The notes below the pieces were generated by a model. It had not been told where the DNA came from. It saw only the letters and a list, made by a program, of their open reading frames with translations, and did not search any database. A stretch of 64,000 bases of DNA from RPQJ01 sp044226195. Its GTDB lineage: Bacteria; Pseudomonadota; Gammaproteobacteria; Steroidobacterales; Steroidobacteraceae. Each line of letters starts with the position of its first letter. Position 1 is the stretch's first letter. A program made the translations under genes and the position numbers. The DNA lies in NCBI GenBank assembly GCA_044226195.1, contig JBGAHO010000006.1:47486-111485 (forward strand), in the 5' to 3' direction. Below, in pieces: positions 43,142 through 53,055 of the stretch.

Positions 43142-44620
43142 ATGGGCAAGCCAACGGGATTCATCGAGTACCTCCGGGAACTGCCGGTCGACCGCGCGCC
43201 GCTCGAGCGCATCGGCGACTGGAAGGAATTCCACCCGCACCTGGAGGAGAAGCGCCTGCGCAACCAGGGCGCGCGCTGCATGGACTGCGGCGTGCCGTTC
43301 TGCCACACGGGCAAGCTGATCAGCGGCATGGCTTCGGGCTGTCCGGTGAACAACGTCATCCCGGAGTGGAACGACCTGGTCTACAGGGGCCTGTGGCGTG
43401 AGGCGCTCGACCGCCTGCACATGACCAACAACTTCCCGGAGTTCACCGGGCGCGTGTGCCCGGCGCCGTGCGAGGGCTCGTGCGTGCTCGGCATCAACGA
43501 GCCGCCGGTCACCATCAAGAACATCGAGAACGAGATCATCGACCGCGGCTGGGACGAGGGCTGGGTACTGCCCGAACCGCCCACGGTCCGCACCGGCAGG
43601 AAGGTCGCGGTGATCGGCTCCGGTCCCGCGGGACTCGCCGCGGCACAGCAGCTCAATCGCGCCGGCCACTCCGTGACGGTGCTCGAGCGCGAGGACCGTC
43701 CGGGCGGCCTGCTGATGTACGGCATCCCGAACATGAAGCTCGACAAGCGCGACGTCGTCGAGCGCCGCATCCAGCAGCTCGAACAGGAAGGCATCAAGTT
43801 CCTGTGCAACGCCAACGTCGGCGACAACGTCGAGGCCCAGCTGCTGCTGCGCGACTTCGACGCGACCGTCCTGTGTACCGGAGCGACCCAGCCGCGCGAT
43901 CTCGCGGTCGACGGGCGCAAGCTCGCGGGCGTGCACTTCGCGATGGAGTACCTGACCGCGGCGACCAAGGCGCTGCTCGACGGCGGCGCCGATCGCAGCC
44001 CGATCCACGCTCGCGGCCGGGACGTCGTGGTCATCGGCGGTGGCGACACCGGCACCGACTGCGTGGGGACGGCCCTGCGGCAGGGCTGTCGCAGCCTGAC
44101 CCAGATCGAGATCCTGCCGCGCCTGCCGCTCGAGCGGGCGGCCGACAACCCCTGGCCGGAATGGCCCCGGGTCCACAAGGTGGATTACGGCCAGGAGGAG
44201 GCCGCCGCGAAGTTCGGCACCGATCCCCGCCTGTATCAGACCACAGTCAAGAAGTTCGACGGAGATGCCGAGGGCCGGCTGCTGCGGGTGGTGACCGTGC
44301 AGGTGCGCTGGGAGCGCAACGACAAGGGCCAGACGGTCCCGGTCGAAGTGCCGGGCACCGAGCAGACGCATCCGGCCCAGCTGGCGCTGCTGGCCATGGG
44401 GTTCCTGGGACCCGAGGCCCCCCTGCTGAGGGACCTCGGCCTCGACTGCGACCCGCGGGGCAATGTCCGGGCCGAACTCGGCCGTTTTGCGACCAGCGTC
44501 AAGGGCGTGTTCGCGGCCGGCGATTGCCGGCGCGGCCAGAGCCTCGTAGTCTGGGCCATCCACGAGGGTCGCGGGGCGGCCGCCGCCTGCGACCGTTACC
44601 TTCGGGGCCTCAGGAGCTGA
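43142..44620 (+). CDS. gltD: Glutamate synthase small subunit
   Basis: A 492 aa NADPH-oxidising beta subunit that feeds electrons to GltB. The N-terminal iron-sulfur domain has two cysteine groups: CMDCGVPFCHTG plus SGCPVNN near residues 44-68, and VCPAPCEGSC near 107-116. FAD binding is in VAVIGSGPAGLAAAQQL near 155, and NADPH binding in VVVIGGGDTGTDCVGTAL near 297. The final AGDCRRGQSLVVWAIHEGR is the usual FAD-contacting end. It follows gltB directly and completes the GS-GOGAT pathway supplied by the ammonium transporter. Confidence 0.97.
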   Translation: MGKPTGFIEYLRELPVDRAPLERIGDWKEFHPHLEEKRLRNQGARCMDCGVPFCHTGKLISGMASGCPVNNVIPEWNDLVYRGLWREALDRLHMTNNFPEFTGRVCPAPCEGSCVLGINEPPVTIKNIENEIIDRGWDEGWVLPEPPTVRTGRKVAVIGSGPAGLAAAQQLNRAGHSVTVLEREDRPGGLLMYGIPNMKLDKRDVVERRIQQLEQEGIKFLCNANVGDNVEAQLLLRDFDATVLCTGATQPRDLAVDGRKLAGVHFAMEYLTAATKALLDGGADRSPIHARGRDVVVIGGGDTGTDCVGTALRQGCRSLTQIEILPRLPLERAADNPWPEWPRVHKVDYGQEEAAAKFGTDPRLYQTTVKKFDGDAEGRLLRVVTVQVRWERNDKGQTVPVEVPGTEQTHPAQLALLAMGFLGPEAPLLRDLGLDCDPRGNVRAELGRFATSVKGVFAAGDCRRGQSLVVWAIHEGRGAAAACDRYLRGLRS

Positions 44621-44688
44621 CGGCTGTCCGGCAAGCCCCGGCCGTCGACCGCCCACCGGGCGACGGCCCCGCAACAAGGACGAGGCGA

Positions 44689-47298
44689 GTGACAGGACCG
44701 GCTGGGACGAAAGCGTCGAGGAAGAACCGACCGCGGGGCTTCGGGCTGCCCATCAGCGCGTGGCTGGTGATCGGCTTCGCCGTGGTCATCGGCGCGTTCG
44801 CTTCGACCAGCATCGTGGCCGTGCGCGGCACCCGCCACGCCACCGCCGACCTGGCGACGATGCAGCGGCAGTTCGAGCCGCTCGCGCGCACGGTCCGCGA
44901 ACTCGGCGACAGCATGGCGGCCTACGACCGCGCCGTCCTCGCCTTCCTGCGCGCGGACTCCGACACGAACCGCGGCGAGGTCGCCGACGCCGCGGCCCGG
45001 CTGTCGAGCGCGATCGACGACGCATCGCGGTCCGACAGCCCGGCCGCCCGACCTGAAGTGCGCGCCCTGCTCGGGCGCGTGGCGGCGCGCCAGGCCGACG
45101 GTTTCCGCCTGCTCGACATGCAGGACGAGCGGCGACGCACGGTGGCCGGGCTCGACGACACCTATGCCGACCTGCACCGTCGCGCCCTGCAGGGCGGCGG
45201 CGCCGGCGTGCTGGTCGGCGAGAACGTGCTCGCGCGACCGTCGCTGACCGAACTGACGCGTGCCGTCGAAACGGCCCGTGCCGAGGCCGCTGCCGCCGTC
45301 GCGCGCCATGACGCCCAGCCCCCCGCCTACACCGAAGGCGAACGAGTGCTGCGTCGCGTGCTCGTCGCGCACCGCGACGAATTCCTGCGCGCGCCGGGAC
45401 GCGTCTGGTACGACCTCATGGTCGAGGACGTCGCCGGCGCCATCGACATGCGCCGCCGCGCCCAGCAGGCGGACGTGGACATCGAGGCGGCCCGTGGCGA
45501 GTTCGTCGCGAGCGGCGACGCGCTCGCCGTCGAAGTCCGCAGCGACCTCGAGACGCCGGCCTGGCGCAATTTCATCACCGCGGCGACCGAGGCGCGCTCG
45601 GCCGTGGAGACCTCGGCGCAGCGCATCGAGGCCGCCACCGCCAAGGCCGTGCTGCTGGCGCTGCTGGCGCTCGCGATCATGGCCTGGGCCATCACCTGGC
45701 CGGTGCGCCGCCTGACGGCGGGCGCCCGCCGCCTCGCGACCGGCGATCTCACCACGCGCGTACCGCGCGGCGGCGCGAACGAGGTGGACGAGCTGGCCCG
45801 CGTGTTCAACCACATGGCGGCCGAGCTCGACTTCGCCGAGCGCTCGGTGCGCAGCTACCAGGCGCAACTCGAGCAGCGCGTCGAGGAGCGGACGCTGCAG
45901 CTGCGTCACCTCGCCGAGCACGACCCGCTCACCAACCTGCCGAACCGCCGGCAGCTGTTCCAGCACCTGAACCAGATGATCGACCAGGCCGAGCCCACGG
46001 GCGGCAGCCTCGCGGTCATGTTCATCGACCTCGACAACTTCAAGACGGTCAACGACAGCCTCGGCCACGAGTTCGGCGACCGCGTGCTGACCGAGATCGG
46101 CGAACGCCTGCGCCAGGTCACGGGCGAGTCGAGCTTCATCGCGCGTCTCGGTGGCGACGAATTCACGCTGGTGTTCCCGTATTCCGGCGACCCGGCGGAG
46201 ATCGAGCAGCGCGCCGGGCGCATCGTCGACGGCTTCCAGCGCCCGCTCGCCATCGGCCGCCGCGAGGTGTCGGTCGGCGTCAGCTGCGGCGTCGCGCTCT
46301 TCCCGCAGCACGGCGACGATGCCACGTCCCTGCTGCGCGCGGCGGACGCGGCGCTGTTCCGCGCGAAGGACCTCGGCCGCAACCGGCTGTGCATCCACGA
46401 CCCGGCGATGCTCGTCGACGCGTCCAACCGCTTCCGCATCGAGCAGGCGCTGCGCAAGGCGATCGACGGCGGCGACTTCGTGCTGCACTACCAGCCGCAG
46501 GTCTCGCTCGAGTCCAAGCGCACGATCTGCGTCGAGGCGCTGCTGCGCTGGCGCACCAGCGACACGCACATCGTCTCGGCCGGCGAGTTCATCCGCGTGG
46601 CCGAGCAGTCGGGCCTGATGCTCGACCTCAACGATTGGGTGCTCGAGACGGCCGCGCAGGCCGTACGGCAGTGGCGCGAAGGCGGCTGGCCCGACGCCAA
46701 GGTCGCGGTGAACGTCTCCGCCCAGCAGTTCGTGGCGGGCGACTTCCTCGGCAGCATCGAGCAGCTGCTCGCGCGCTACGACCTGCCGGCGGATGCCATC
46801 GAGCTCGAGCTGACGGAGAACATGCTGCAGACCGGCGCGGTGACGGTCGAGACGCTGCGCGGCCTGCGCCAGCTCGGCGTCGCGACCTCGCTCGACGACT
46901 TCGGCACGGGCTACTCCTCGCTCACCTCGCTGGAGCAACTGCCCCTCACCTGCGTGAAGCTCGACCGCAGCGTCATCACCGCGGTCGACCACAATCCGCG
47001 CGCGGCCGCGATCGCGCGCTCGATCATCACGCTGTGCCGCAGCCTCGGGCTGGTGGTGACGGCGGAAGGCGTCGAACGCCCCGAGCACCTCGACTTCCTC
47101 GCCGACTGCGGCGACGTGCTGGTGCAGGGCTATCTCGTCGGCCGGCCGATGGAGGCGTCGGCGGTGCTCGACTTCGTGCAGGACGCCGAGATCCGCATCG
47201 CCACGCTGCTGCAGATCGCCGAGCGCAGCCGCCCGCCGGAGCAGACCGACTCGACGGGCTCGGTGCGCCTGCTGCGCCGCTGGCGGCGCCACACCTGA
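44689..47298 (+). CDS. Membrane GGDEF-EAL cyclic-di-GMP protein
   Basis: An 869 aa signalling protein. TM1 spans about residues 23-43, then a large periplasmic sensor of about 280 residues, TM2 about 322-342, and HAMP with PVRRLTAGARRLATGDLTTR. The GGDEF domain (LGGDEFTLVF near 487) has intact catalytic residues but no RxxD inhibitory site before it (GESS instead). The EAL domain is complete: VEALLRWR near 614, NVSAQQF, ELTENML, SLDDFGTGYSSL and TAEGVER. It could make or degrade c-di-GMP, or switch. The start is GTG 44689 behind AAGGACGAGG. It follows gltD by 68 bp. Confidence 0.93.
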   Translation: MTGPAGTKASRKNRPRGFGLPISAWLVIGFAVVIGAFASTSIVAVRGTRHATADLATMQRQFEPLARTVRELGDSMAAYDRAVLAFLRADSDTNRGEVADAAARLSSAIDDASRSDSPAARPEVRALLGRVAARQADGFRLLDMQDERRRTVAGLDDTYADLHRRALQGGGAGVLVGENVLARPSLTELTRAVETARAEAAAAVARHDAQPPAYTEGERVLRRVLVAHRDEFLRAPGRVWYDLMVEDVAGAIDMRRRAQQADVDIEAARGEFVASGDALAVEVRSDLETPAWRNFITAATEARSAVETSAQRIEAATAKAVLLALLALAIMAWAITWPVRRLTAGARRLATGDLTTRVPRGGANEVDELARVFNHMAAELDFAERSVRSYQAQLEQRVEERTLQLRHLAEHDPLTNLPNRRQLFQHLNQMIDQAEPTGGSLAVMFIDLDNFKTVNDSLGHEFGDRVLTEIGERLRQVTGESSFIARLGGDEFTLVFPYSGDPAEIEQRAGRIVDGFQRPLAIGRREVSVGVSCGVALFPQHGDDATSLLRAADAALFRAKDLGRNRLCIHDPAMLVDASNRFRIEQALRKAIDGGDFVLHYQPQVSLESKRTICVEALLRWRTSDTHIVSAGEFIRVAEQSGLMLDLNDWVLETAAQAVRQWREGGWPDAKVAVNVSAQQFVAGDFLGSIEQLLARYDLPADAIELELTENMLQTGAVTVETLRGLRQLGVATSLDDFGTGYSSLTSLEQLPLTCVKLDRSVITAVDHNPRAAAIARSIITLCRSLGLVVTAEGVERPEHLDFLADCGDVLVQGYLVGRPMEASAVLDFVQDAEIRIATLLQIAERSRPPEQTDSTGSVRLLRRWRRHT

Positions 47299-47307
47299 AC
47301 GCCCGCG

Positions 47308-48510
47308 TCAGGACGGCACGTCCGCCTGGCGCTCACCCTTCTCGTAGACGACGTTCGCGCGGCCGACCAGCAGCGGGTCGATCGGGCCGATGGACTCGAG
47401 GTCCTTGCGGTCGTACGTCACGCGGTGCAGGACGTAGCGCATCGCGTTCAGCCGCGCGCGCTTCTTGCAGTCCGACTTGATCACGGTCCACGGCGAATCG
47501 GCCGTGTCGGTGTGGAAGAACATCGCCTCCTTGGCGCGCGTGTACTCGTCCCACTTGTCGAGCGAGGCCATGTCGATCGGGCTCAGCTTCCACTGCTTGA
47601 GCGGGTGCGACTTGCGCTCCTTGAAGCGGCGCCGCTGCTCGTGGCGGCTGACCGAGAACCAGAACTTGATCAGCACGATGCCGCTGCGCACGAGGTTGCG
47701 CTCGAATTCCGGCGCCTGGCGCATGAACTCGATGTACTCGTCCTCGGTGCAGAAGCCCATGACGCGCTCGACGCCGGCGCGGTTGTACCAGGACCGGTCG
47801 AACAGCACGATCTCGCCGCGCGTCGGCAGGTGCTCGACGTAGCGCTGGAAGTACCATTGCCCGCGCTCGACCTCGCTCGGCTTCTCGAGGGCCACGACGC
47901 GCGCGCCGCGGGGGTTGAGGTGCTCCATGAAGCGCTTGATGGTGCCGCCCTTGCCGGCCGCGTCGCGGCCCTCGAAGAGGATCACCACGCGCTGGCCGGT
48001 CTCCTTCACCCACGCCTGCAGCTTGAGCAGTTCGACCTGCAGCTTGTACTTCTCGCGTTCGTAGGTCTTGCGCGCCATCAGGTGGCGGTACGGGTAGCGC
48101 CCTTCGCGCCAGCCCTCGGCCAGCTCGCGGTCGTCCTTCTCCTTGCGCGCGGTTTCGGCCACGCGGCCGTGGCGCAGCAGGATGTTCTTGAGCGCCAGCA
48201 CGTCGTCGGGCGAGGCGCCCGCGAGGATCGCCTCGAAGGTCTCGCTCATGTCGGCGGAATCGCCCTCGCCCACGCGCCGCGCGATGTCCTGCATGGCGTA
48301 GGCCTTCGATTCGTTGGCGGCGCTGACCGCTTCGTCGACCGCGAACTTCTCGATGGCGCTCGGCGCGAGCCGCGGCGGCACGTCCCCGAGGGCGACGCGC
48401 CGGGCCGCCGCCTTCCCGTTCGCCTTGCGACGCGGTCGTCGCGGCCGGGCGCCCTCGCGACGGGCGGGATGGGAATCGCCGGGGGGAATCCGGTTGTCGT
48501 CGGCGGTCAT
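47308..48510 (-). CDS. ppk2: Polyphosphate kinase 2 family protein
   Basis: A 400 aa PPK2. Walker A is FEGRDAAGKGGTIKR near residue 176, and the lid/Walker B region has DRSWYNRAGVERVMGF near 238. FWFSVSRHEQRRRFKERK and PLKQWKLSPID follow near 280-300. It transfers phosphate between polyphosphate and nucleoside diphosphates. The N-terminal 130 or so residues are an extra segment, basic at first (REGARPRRPRRKANGKAAAR), not part of the kinase core. ATG 48508-48510 is chosen because it opens this segment; shorter starts would also preserve the core. It converges with the GGDEF-EAL gene. Confidence 0.93.
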   Translation of the reverse strand: MTADDNRIPPGDSHPARREGARPRRPRRKANGKAAARRVALGDVPPRLAPSAIEKFAVDEAVSAANESKAYAMQDIARRVGEGDSADMSETFEAILAGASPDDVLALKNILLRHGRVAETARKEKDDRELAEGWREGRYPYRHLMARKTYEREKYKLQVELLKLQAWVKETGQRVVILFEGRDAAGKGGTIKRFMEHLNPRGARVVALEKPSEVERGQWYFQRYVEHLPTRGEIVLFDRSWYNRAGVERVMGFCTEDEYIEFMRQAPEFERNLVRSGIVLIKFWFSVSRHEQRRRFKERKSHPLKQWKLSPIDMASLDKWDEYTRAKEAMFFHTDTADSPWTVIKSDCKKRARLNAMRYVLHRVTYDRKDLESIGPIDPLLVGRANVVYEKGERQADVPS

Positions 48511-48545
48511 GGCGGGCCCCTCGCCAGGGTCGATGGAATCCCAGC

Positions 48546-51500
48546 CTACTGTCCGCCCCCGGGCGTTGCCTCCGTGGTATCCGCAACCGCGGGCGTCCGG
48601 CGCCCGCGCAGCCCCGCAATCCACAGGAAGAACAACGGGATGAAGAAGGTCGCGACGAAGGTCGCGAACAGCATGCCGCCGATCACGCCCGTGCCGATCG
48701 AGTGGCGGCTGCCCGCGCCGGCGCCCGAACTGATGGCCAGCGGCAGCACGCCGAGGATGAAGGCGAGCGAGGTCATGACGATGGGCCGGAAGCGCAGGCG
48801 CGCGCCCTCCACCGCCGCGTCGAAGACGGACATGCCCTCCTGCACCTTCAGCTGCGCGAACTCGACGATCAGGATGGCGTTCTTCGACCCGAGGCCGACC
48901 AGCGTGACGAGGCCGATCTGGAAATAGATGTCGTTCTGCAGGCCGCGCAGGTACACGGCCAGCAGGGCGCCCAGCACGGCGAACGGCACGGCGAGGATCA
49001 CCGCGAACGGCAGCGTCCAGCGCTCGTACTGCGCGGCGAGCACCAGGAACACCATCAGCACGCCGACGAAGAAGACGCCGGTGGAGGCGCCGCCCGTGGC
49101 CTTTTCCTGGAAGGACGTGCCGGTCCACGCGAGGCGATAGCCCTCGGGCAGCGTCTGCCGCGCCAGTTCCTCCATGACCCGCAGCGCATCGCCGGAACTG
49201 TAGCCGGGCGCCGGTCCGCCGAGCAGCTTCGCCGACGGGAACACGTTGTAGCGCTCGACCAGTTCCGGTCCCGCCACCTCGCGAACCGTGGCGATGGCCG
49301 TCATCGGGATCATCGCCCCGCCCGCGGAGCGCACGTACACGTTGCGGATGTCGTCGGGGCGCGCGCGGTACGGCGCATCGGCCTGCAGGTGCACGCGGAA
49401 CACGCGGCCGGCGCGGTTGAAGTCGTTGACGTACATCGAGCCGAACGTGCTCTGCATCGCGTCGAACGCGTCCGCGAGATTCACGCCGAGCAGCTTGGCC
49501 TTCTCGCGATCGAGTTCCACGCGCACCTGCGGCACGCTCGCCGAGAACGTGGTGGTGACGCCCGCCAGCTCCTTGCGCCTGGCCGCCGCGGCCACCAGCG
49601 CCTGCGTCGCCGCTTCCAGTTCCTTGTAGCTGCCGCCCGCGGTCGACTGCACGTAGCCGTCGAAACCGCCGGTCATGCTGAGGCCTTCGATGGGCGGCGG
49701 CTCGAATGCGAGCACGAAGGCATCCTTGATGCCCATGCCGACCCCGAAGGTGTAGCCGGCCACGTCCGCCGCGGACATTCCGGGCGCCTTGCGCTTCGAC
49801 CAGTCCTTGAGGTTGACCCAGGAGATGCCCGTGTTGGTGCGGGTGGTGAAGGTGAGCGCATCGATGCCGGAGAAGGACATCATGTCCTCGACCGCCGGGT
49901 TCGCCATCAGCGCCGCGGTGATCTGCTTGTTGACGGCCTCCGTGCGCTGCAGGGACGCGGCATCCTGCAGGATCGGGATGACCATGATGTATCCCTGGTC
50001 CTCCGACGGCGCGAGTGCCGAGGGCACGACGCGGAACAGCGCCGCGACGGCCACCAGCACGACCGCGACGATGCCGAACGAGAGGGCCGCATGGCGCAGG
50101 AAATAGCGCACGCCGTCGGTGTAGCGGCCCGTCATGCGGGCAAACCAGTCGTTGAAGCGCTGCAGGATGCCGTGATGGATCACGTCGTCACGGCGCAGCA
50201 CCGCGGCGCACAGGGCCGGCGTGAGCGTGAGCGCGACGAAGCCGGAGATGGCGACCGACACCGCGATGGTCACGGCGAACTGCCGGTACATCTCGCCCAC
50301 GAGGCCGCCGAGGAACGCGACCGGCAGGAACACCGCCGCCAGCACGAACACGATGGCGATCACCGGCCGCGTGACCTGCTGCATCGCCTTGTGCGCCGCC
50401 TCGCGCGGCGCGAGGTGCTCGGTGAACATGATGCGCTCGACGTTCTCGAGCACGACGATGGCGTCGTCCACCACGATGCCGATCGCGAGCACCATGCCGA
50501 AGAGCGTGAGGGTGTTGATCGAGAAGCCGAGCAGCAGCATCGCGGCGAGCGTCCCGACCAGCGACACCGGGACGGCCAGCATCGGGATGATGGTCGCGCG
50601 CCAGTTCTGCAGGAACAGGAACACGACCGCGAACACCAGCAGCATCGCCTCGGCGAGCGTCTTCAGCACCTCGACGATCGACACGCGGATGTAGATCGTC
50701 GTGTCGTACGGCGTCGCCCAGCGCAGGCCGGCCGGGAACGCCTTCGACAGCTCGCGCATGCGCGCGTCGCAGGCCTCGCCGACCTGCAGCGCGTTCGCGC
50801 CGGGCTGCAGGAAGATGCCGATCGGGATCGCCGGCTTGCCCTTGCGCATGCCCGAGAAGTCGTAGTCCCGCGAGCCGAGCTCGACGCGCGCGACGTCCTC
50901 GAGGCGGACGATCTCGCCGTCCGCGCCCGTGCGCAGCACGATGCGGCCGAACTCCTCGGGGTCCGCCAGTCGCCCGATGGTCGTCACCGAGAACGTGAAG
51001 TCGACGCCCGACGGCATCGGCTCCTGCCCGATGCGCCCGGCCGCGAACTGGGCGTTCTGCTCGCGGATCGCCGCGGCGACGTCGGCCGGCGTCAGGCCGA
51101 GCTTGGCGAGGCGGTCCGGCTTCAGCCACACGCGGATCGAGTAGTCCTTCGAACCGAAGATCTCGACGTCGCCGACGCCCGGCACGCGCCGCAGCTCGTC
51201 GACGATGTTGAGCAGCGCGTAGTTCGAGATGAACACCGCGTCGTAGCGCGGATCGTCCGAATCGAGCGCATAGATCTTCAACATCGTGTTGGTGCGCTTG
51301 CGCACGATCACGCCCTGGCGGCGGACCTCCTCGGGCAGCTGCGCGAGCACGCTCTGGATGCGGTTGTTGACGTTGATCGCCGCGAGGTCCGGGTCGGTGC
51401 CGATCGCGAACGTGACCGCCATCTGCAGCAGGCCGTTGCCAGCGCTCGCGGAGTTCAGGTACAGCATGTTGTCCACGCCGTTGATCGCCTGGTCGAGCGG

Positions 51501-51692
51501 CGCAGCCACCGTCTGCGCGACCGTCTCGGCATTGGCGCCCGGGTACACCGTGGTGACCTGCACCTGCGGCGGCAGGATGTCGGGATACTGGGCGACGGGC
51601 AGGACGCGCAGCGCGGCGAGGCCCGCGATCACGAGGAACGCGGACAGCACCGATGCGAAGATCGGCCGGTCGATGAAGTAGCGCGAGATCAT
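48546..51692 (-). CDS. RND efflux pump inner-membrane transporter (HAE1 family)
   Basis: A 1048 aa 12-helix proton-driven exporter. It begins MISRYFIDRPIFASVLSAFL, the standard HAE1 opening. The proton-relay Asp pair is in TM4 (GMVLAIGIVVDDAIVVLENV near residue 407). Internal duplication is evident. It shares an ATGA with the adaptor gene, so they are translationally coupled. No outer-membrane factor gene is adjacent; it probably uses a TolC-type protein coded elsewhere. Multidrug or solvent export is the family expectation, and the substrate is unknown. Confidence 0.95.
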   Translation of the reverse strand: MISRYFIDRPIFASVLSAFLVIAGLAALRVLPVAQYPDILPPQVQVTTVYPGANAETVAQTVAAPLDQAINGVDNMLYLNSASAGNGLLQMAVTFAIGTDPDLAAINVNNRIQSVLAQLPEEVRRQGVIVRKRTNTMLKIYALDSDDPRYDAVFISNYALLNIVDELRRVPGVGDVEIFGSKDYSIRVWLKPDRLAKLGLTPADVAAAIREQNAQFAAGRIGQEPMPSGVDFTFSVTTIGRLADPEEFGRIVLRTGADGEIVRLEDVARVELGSRDYDFSGMRKGKPAIPIGIFLQPGANALQVGEACDARMRELSKAFPAGLRWATPYDTTIYIRVSIVEVLKTLAEAMLLVFAVVFLFLQNWRATIIPMLAVPVSLVGTLAAMLLLGFSINTLTLFGMVLAIGIVVDDAIVVLENVERIMFTEHLAPREAAHKAMQQVTRPVIAIVFVLAAVFLPVAFLGGLVGEMYRQFAVTIAVSVAISGFVALTLTPALCAAVLRRDDVIHHGILQRFNDWFARMTGRYTDGVRYFLRHAALSFGIVAVVLVAVAALFRVVPSALAPSEDQGYIMVIPILQDAASLQRTEAVNKQITAALMANPAVEDMMSFSGIDALTFTTRTNTGISWVNLKDWSKRKAPGMSAADVAGYTFGVGMGIKDAFVLAFEPPPIEGLSMTGGFDGYVQSTAGGSYKELEAATQALVAAAARRKELAGVTTTFSASVPQVRVELDREKAKLLGVNLADAFDAMQSTFGSMYVNDFNRAGRVFRVHLQADAPYRARPDDIRNVYVRSAGGAMIPMTAIATVREVAGPELVERYNVFPSAKLLGGPAPGYSSGDALRVMEELARQTLPEGYRLAWTGTSFQEKATGGASTGVFFVGVLMVFLVLAAQYERWTLPFAVILAVPFAVLGALLAVYLRGLQNDIYFQIGLVTLVGLGSKNAILIVEFAQLKVQEGMSVFDAAVEGARLRFRPIVMTSLAFILGVLPLAISSGAGAGSRHSIGTGVIGGMLFATFVATFFIPLFFLWIAGLRGRRTPAVADTTEATPGGGQ

Positions 51693-52849
51693 CGCGCGGG
51701 CCCTGCCCCCGGCGCCGCCGCGGCGGGCGCAGGCTGGGCGATCTTCACCTGCACGCCCGGCTGCACCTTCAGCACGCCGTCGACGATCACCCGCTCGCCG
51801 CCCTGCAGGCCGGTGGCGATCAGCTCGCGGTCGCCGACGTTGCCGCCGAGCGTGACGGGCCGCAGCTCGACCTTGTCGCCCGCGCCGACGACCCACACGA
51901 AGCTGCCCATGGCGCTCGACATCACCGCGCGGCGCGGCACCGCGACGCCGGAGAGGGTCACGCCCTCGAGCCGCACGCGCAGGAACTGGCCCGGGACGAG
52001 TTCACCGGACGGATTGTCGACGACCGCACGCGCCCGCACGGTGCCGGAGCCGGCCTCGACCGAAGTGTCGAGGAAATTCAGCTTCGCTTCGCGCGCATAG
52101 GGCGCACCGCTCTCGAGGAGCAGTTGCGCCGTGACCGCGGCGGCCGGGTCGGCCAGGTGCGCGCGCAGCGCCGCGGCGTCGCTTTCGGGCAGCGTGAACT
52201 CGACGTAGAGCGGGTCCGTCTGCACGATGCGCGTCAGCAGGCTCGATTCGCTGCCCGCCGTGACGAGGCTGCCTTCGGAACGCGCTTCGTGGCTGGTGAG
52301 GCCCGCGATCGGCGCGCGCACGTCCGTGTAGCCGAGGTCCAGCTCGGCCTTGCGCAGCCGCGCCTCGGCCGCCGCGACGTTGGCCTGCGCCACCTCGTAG
52401 TTCGAGATCGCCTCGTCGCGGTTCATCTGCGAGACGAGGCCCTTCTCGAACAGCGGCAGCACGCGATCGTGCTGGCGGCGGGCCTCGTTGAGCTTCGCGC
52501 GTTCCACGCCGACTTCCGCGCGCGCCTGCGCCGCGGCCGCGCGATACGGCTCGGGATCGATCTGGAACAGGCGATCCCCCTGGCGCACCGCGCCCCCCTC
52601 CCGATACCGGCGCTGCAGCAAGATGCCGCTGACCCGGGCGCGCACCTCGACGTCGCGCGAACCGGCCGCGCGTCCGGCGTATTCCAGGATCATCGGCTGG
52701 CGGCCAGCCTCTGCGGTCGCCACGGCCACTTCGGGCGGCGGCGGCGCGCCTCCGCCGGCCGGTCCGCCGCGGCCGCAGGCCGCCGCCAGCGCGGCGATGG
52801 AAAAAACGGCGGCGATCCGGAGGCGAGTCCGGGGGGTCATCGAAGTCAT
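51689..52849 (-). CDS. RND efflux periplasmic adaptor lipoprotein
   Basis: A 386 aa membrane-fusion protein. The lipobox LAAAC ends at C25, giving a lipid-anchored periplasmic adaptor. Barrel-sandwich halves (VEVRARVSGILLQRRYREGG and GYTDVRAPIAGLTSHEARSE) flank a coiled-coil hairpin of about residues 100-155. The beta-barrel and membrane-proximal domains follow (SGELVPGQFLRVRLEG, VDGVLKVQPGVQVK). It links the RND pump to an outer-membrane channel. Two ATGs (52849, 52840) are possible. No divergent repressor gene adjoins it, although 206 bp of upstream sequence is available for control. Confidence 0.94.
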   Translation of the reverse strand: MTSMTPRTRLRIAAVFSIAALAAACGRGGPAGGGAPPPPEVAVATAEAGRQPMILEYAGRAAGSRDVEVRARVSGILLQRRYREGGAVRQGDRLFQIDPEPYRAAAAQARAEVGVERAKLNEARRQHDRVLPLFEKGLVSQMNRDEAISNYEVAQANVAAAEARLRKAELDLGYTDVRAPIAGLTSHEARSEGSLVTAGSESSLLTRIVQTDPLYVEFTLPESDAAALRAHLADPAAAVTAQLLLESGAPYAREAKLNFLDTSVEAGSGTVRARAVVDNPSGELVPGQFLRVRLEGVTLSGVAVPRRAVMSSAMGSFVWVVGAGDKVELRPVTLGGNVGDRELIATGLQGGERVIVDGVLKVQPGVQVKIAQPAPAAAAPGAGPAR

Positions 52850-52914
52850 GGTCGTTCCGATCCGGTCCGTGTTCGGGGACGTGCTTCCAGCGGCGACAGC
52901 CACTGGAGCGTGAT

Positions 52915-52927
52915 GCCTGGGCCAGGC
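52915..52927. promoter_or_regulatory. Palindrome GCCTGG-G-CCAGGC upstream of the efflux operon
   Basis: A perfect 6 bp dyad with a 1 nt centre, 66 bp upstream of the adaptor start, in the 206 bp region that otherwise holds no gene. It may be an operator. A T6 tract and two CTTTACCG repeats lie further upstream in the same gap. Confidence 0.3.
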
Positions 52928-53055
52928 GTGTCTGCCCAGGTGTGTGTGCAGGAACTTTACCGTCTGCGGCGTTTTTTGCAACGCACCAATCGCACGCTTT
53001 ACCGCAACTTGCCGCGCGGTGACAGACCGGTAGTCGGCGATATCCGTCCAGCGCG

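Noticed and set aside
38397..43154. A 1585-codon open frame on the minus strand opposite gltB
   Set aside because: It mirrors gltB codon for codon, is rich in Arg, Ala, Val and His as expected of antisense frames in GC-rich DNA, and has no domain motif. gltB itself is unmistakable.
48702..52100. An 1132-codon plus-strand frame opposite the RND pump and adaptor genes
   Set aside because: It crosses the ATGA junction of two genuine genes and contains only repetitive Arg/His/Asp sequence.
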